Below, piece by piece: positions 62,722-64,000 of a DNA stretch of 64,000 bases. Both the position numbers and the translations under genes were made by a program. Below the pieces are notes generated by a model that saw only the letters and a program-made list of their open reading frames with translations, did not search any database and was not told where the DNA came from. The stretch's first letter is position 1. Each line of letters starts with the position of its first letter. Source of the DNA: Paenibacillus borealis (GTDB lineage: Bacteria > Bacillota > Bacilli > Paenibacillales > Paenibacillaceae); contig NZ_CP009285.1 of NCBI RefSeq assembly GCF_000758665.1, positions 7,750,001-7,814,000 of the forward strand, in the 5' to 3' direction.

Positions 62722-64000
62722 TCATCTCCTTCTCTGCGAATCCTGCGAATCCGTACGCATCCTGCGGCCGCTGCTCATCTCGTGCAGCTTAAGCGCAAGC
62801 TGCAGCTCCAGCATATCGTCACCGTCATTCTGGCTGAGTCCCAGCAGCTCACAGGCCCGTTCTATCCGGTAAGTGACCGTATTATAATGGGTGAACAGCT
62901 CGGCTGAGGTCCGTTTGATGTTGCGGTTGCACTTGAAATACAGCTGGAGCGTCTGCACGAGGGACACGCCATGCTTGCTGTCATACTCCAGCAGCGGAAC
63001 GATGTACTGGTCCCTGTACCCGCTGATCTCCGCAAGCTCCGGCAAATGGTACAGCAGCCGGAAGACACCCAGCTTCCGGTAATCCACATAAGCCCCGCTG
63101 TAACCGCTGACCTCGCGGATACGGGCGATTTTGCGGGCGGACTCATAGCTGAAGCGCACCTGGTCGGGACCTTCCGCAAGATCTCCGATGCAGAAGGCGC
63201 AGCTCTGCTTGGCAAACACCCGGTTCATCTCAGCCAGCAGTCGTCCCAGGGTTTCCTCCAATGGAATATCCGGTTGCTCCGGAACCGTCAGAACCAATTC
63301 TCCTTCAAGGATCGTAAGCTTCACATGCTGAAGATCCCCCCGGGCCCGCACACGCTTCACCGCCTGCTGCAGCTGCTTAAGCTCCGGCTTCTCCTCCAGC
63401 CAGCCGACGGTTACGGCGCGCAGCGGGCGCTCAGGAAGCGGGCAGCCGCAGGCCTCGGCCCGCAGCTTCAAATCCTCGGCTGCGGCAATCCGCCCGCTGA
63501 TCCAGTCCTGCAGGAACTGGTCCACATACTTCAGTTCAACCTCCCGGCGGGCACCGGCATTGATCATCTCCAGCCCGACCAGTACCCCCACCCGGTCAAT
63601 GGTTAACTGATCTACAACCGCCAGCTCGCGGTTCCACTCCAGCAGCACCAGCAGGCATTGATCCACTCCCTTGTCATGGACGGACGATACATAGGCGCGG
63701 ATCCGCCGCTCTCCCACCGTCAGGAAGGTAATCCCGAGACTGCCCTCCTGGCGCAGCTGCATCCATAACGGAAGCTGCTCTGCCAGCTCCAGCGCCTCTG
63801 CCTGCGGGGAACAGAGGACCTGATCGGTATCATCCAGCAGCACAACCGGATTATGCAGCATACCATCCAGCGTCAGCAGGAAATCCTCGATGCCGTCGCC
63901 ATGCAGAAGCTGCTTGGACAGCTTCTGGAAGCGGCTCTGCAGCTGGGAGAGCTCCCTGGCCTCCTGCACAAGCACCCGTTCCATAATGTCACGTACAACG
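62722..64000 (-). CDS. PucR-type helix-turn-helix regulator, 5' end missing
   Basis: At least 426 residues; the frame is open past the window edge, so the ATG at 63984 is not the true start. The C-terminal helix-turn-helix (LQLYFKCNRNIKRTSAELFTHYNTVTYRIERACELLGLSQNDGDD) and central CdaR-like region place it in the PucR/CdaR group. It is the first of a two-gene unit with atzF, and would be expected to control nitrogen-compound use. An N-terminal PucR domain would lie beyond the edge. Confidence 0.88.
   Translation of the reverse strand, partial: VVRDIMERVLVQEARELSQLQSRFQKLSKQLLHGDGIEDFLLTLDGMLHNPVVLLDDTDQVLCSPQAEALELAEQLPLWMQLRQEGSLGITFLTVGERRIRAYVSSVHDKGVDQCLLVLLEWNRELAVVDQLTIDRVGVLVGLEMINAGARREVELKYVDQFLQDWISGRIAAAEDLKLRAEACGCPLPERPLRAVTVGWLEEKPELKQLQQAVKRVRARGDLQHVKLTILEGELVLTVPEQPDIPLEETLGRLLAEMNRVFAKQSCAFCIGDLAEGPDQVRFSYESARKIARIREVSGYSGAYVDYRKLGVFRLLYHLPELAEISGYRDQYIVPLLEYDSKHGVSLVQTLQLYFKCNRNIKRTSAELFTHYNTVTYRIERACELLGLSQNDGDDMLELQLALKLHEMSSGRRMRTDSQDSQRRR

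Overview
The window reads as a chromosomal segment of a Paenibacillus-like Firmicute. Ribosome binding sites are strong (GGAGG type) and base composition is moderate to fairly GC-rich. The gene families are typical of Paenibacillaceae: hybrid 7TMR-DISM histidine kinases, response regulators with a BTAD tail, a futalosine-route menaquinone gene pair, an mhq operon and PucR regulators. No rRNA, tRNA, phage, transposase or CRISPR array was seen. Both ends cut through genes: a GGDEF-EAL protein at the left and a PucR-type regulator at the right.

Layout. 1-5.8 kb: two GGDEF-EAL cyclic-di-GMP proteins around an acetate-permease-family gene, a small membrane protein and an AraC regulator. 5.8-15 kb: small membrane and DsrE-like proteins, a PLP enzyme behind a strongly structured leader, a TVP38 membrane protein, a hybrid sensor kinase with its response regulator, a cohesin-like orphan and a GNAT enzyme. 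15-17.7 kb: the metNIQ methionine importer with its own promoter and leader terminator. 17.7-31 kb: a reductive pyrimidine-degradation cluster (preT, preA, hydA, a PucR regulator, an aminotransferase, mmsA and a four-gene ABC importer), with matches to the GlnR/TnrA box in both main promoter regions. 31-36.7 kb: a membrane diguanylate cyclase, a YbaK-like gene remnant, an MBL hydrolase, a DUF72 protein and a cytoplasmic alpha-amylase.

36.7-37.9 kb is a gene-free block of tandem repeats, mostly units of 51 bp. 37.9-42 kb: a biotin-type ECF transporter whose second ATPase is fused to the transmembrane EcfT part, plus a nitroreductase. 42-48 kb: an MprF-like protein, a FlxA-like protein and EamA and MFS exporters. 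48-51 kb: mhqR/mhqP/mhqO/mhqD with palindromic operators. 51-54.6 kb: mqnB-mqnD, a methyltransferase and a frameshifted nuclease-like gene. 55-59 kb: a potABCD polyamine importer. 59-64 kb: an aromatic-acid-exporter-like protein, an allophanate hydrolase and a second PucR regulator.

How the parts fit. The pyrimidine cluster would import pyrimidines (or related compounds), reduce them with PreT/PreA, open the ring with the hydantoinase-family enzyme, and turn the beta-amino acid product via the aminotransferase and MmsA into acetyl- or propionyl-CoA. The ureidopropionase step is not encoded here. The mhq operon answers quinone stress.

The most unusual signal is three separate intergenic repeat loci (37.2-37.7, 54.7-54.9 and 60.6-60.8 kb). 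Their sequences differ, but each is built on a 51-bp period with one 62-63-bp step. I do not know of a described element that fits this.
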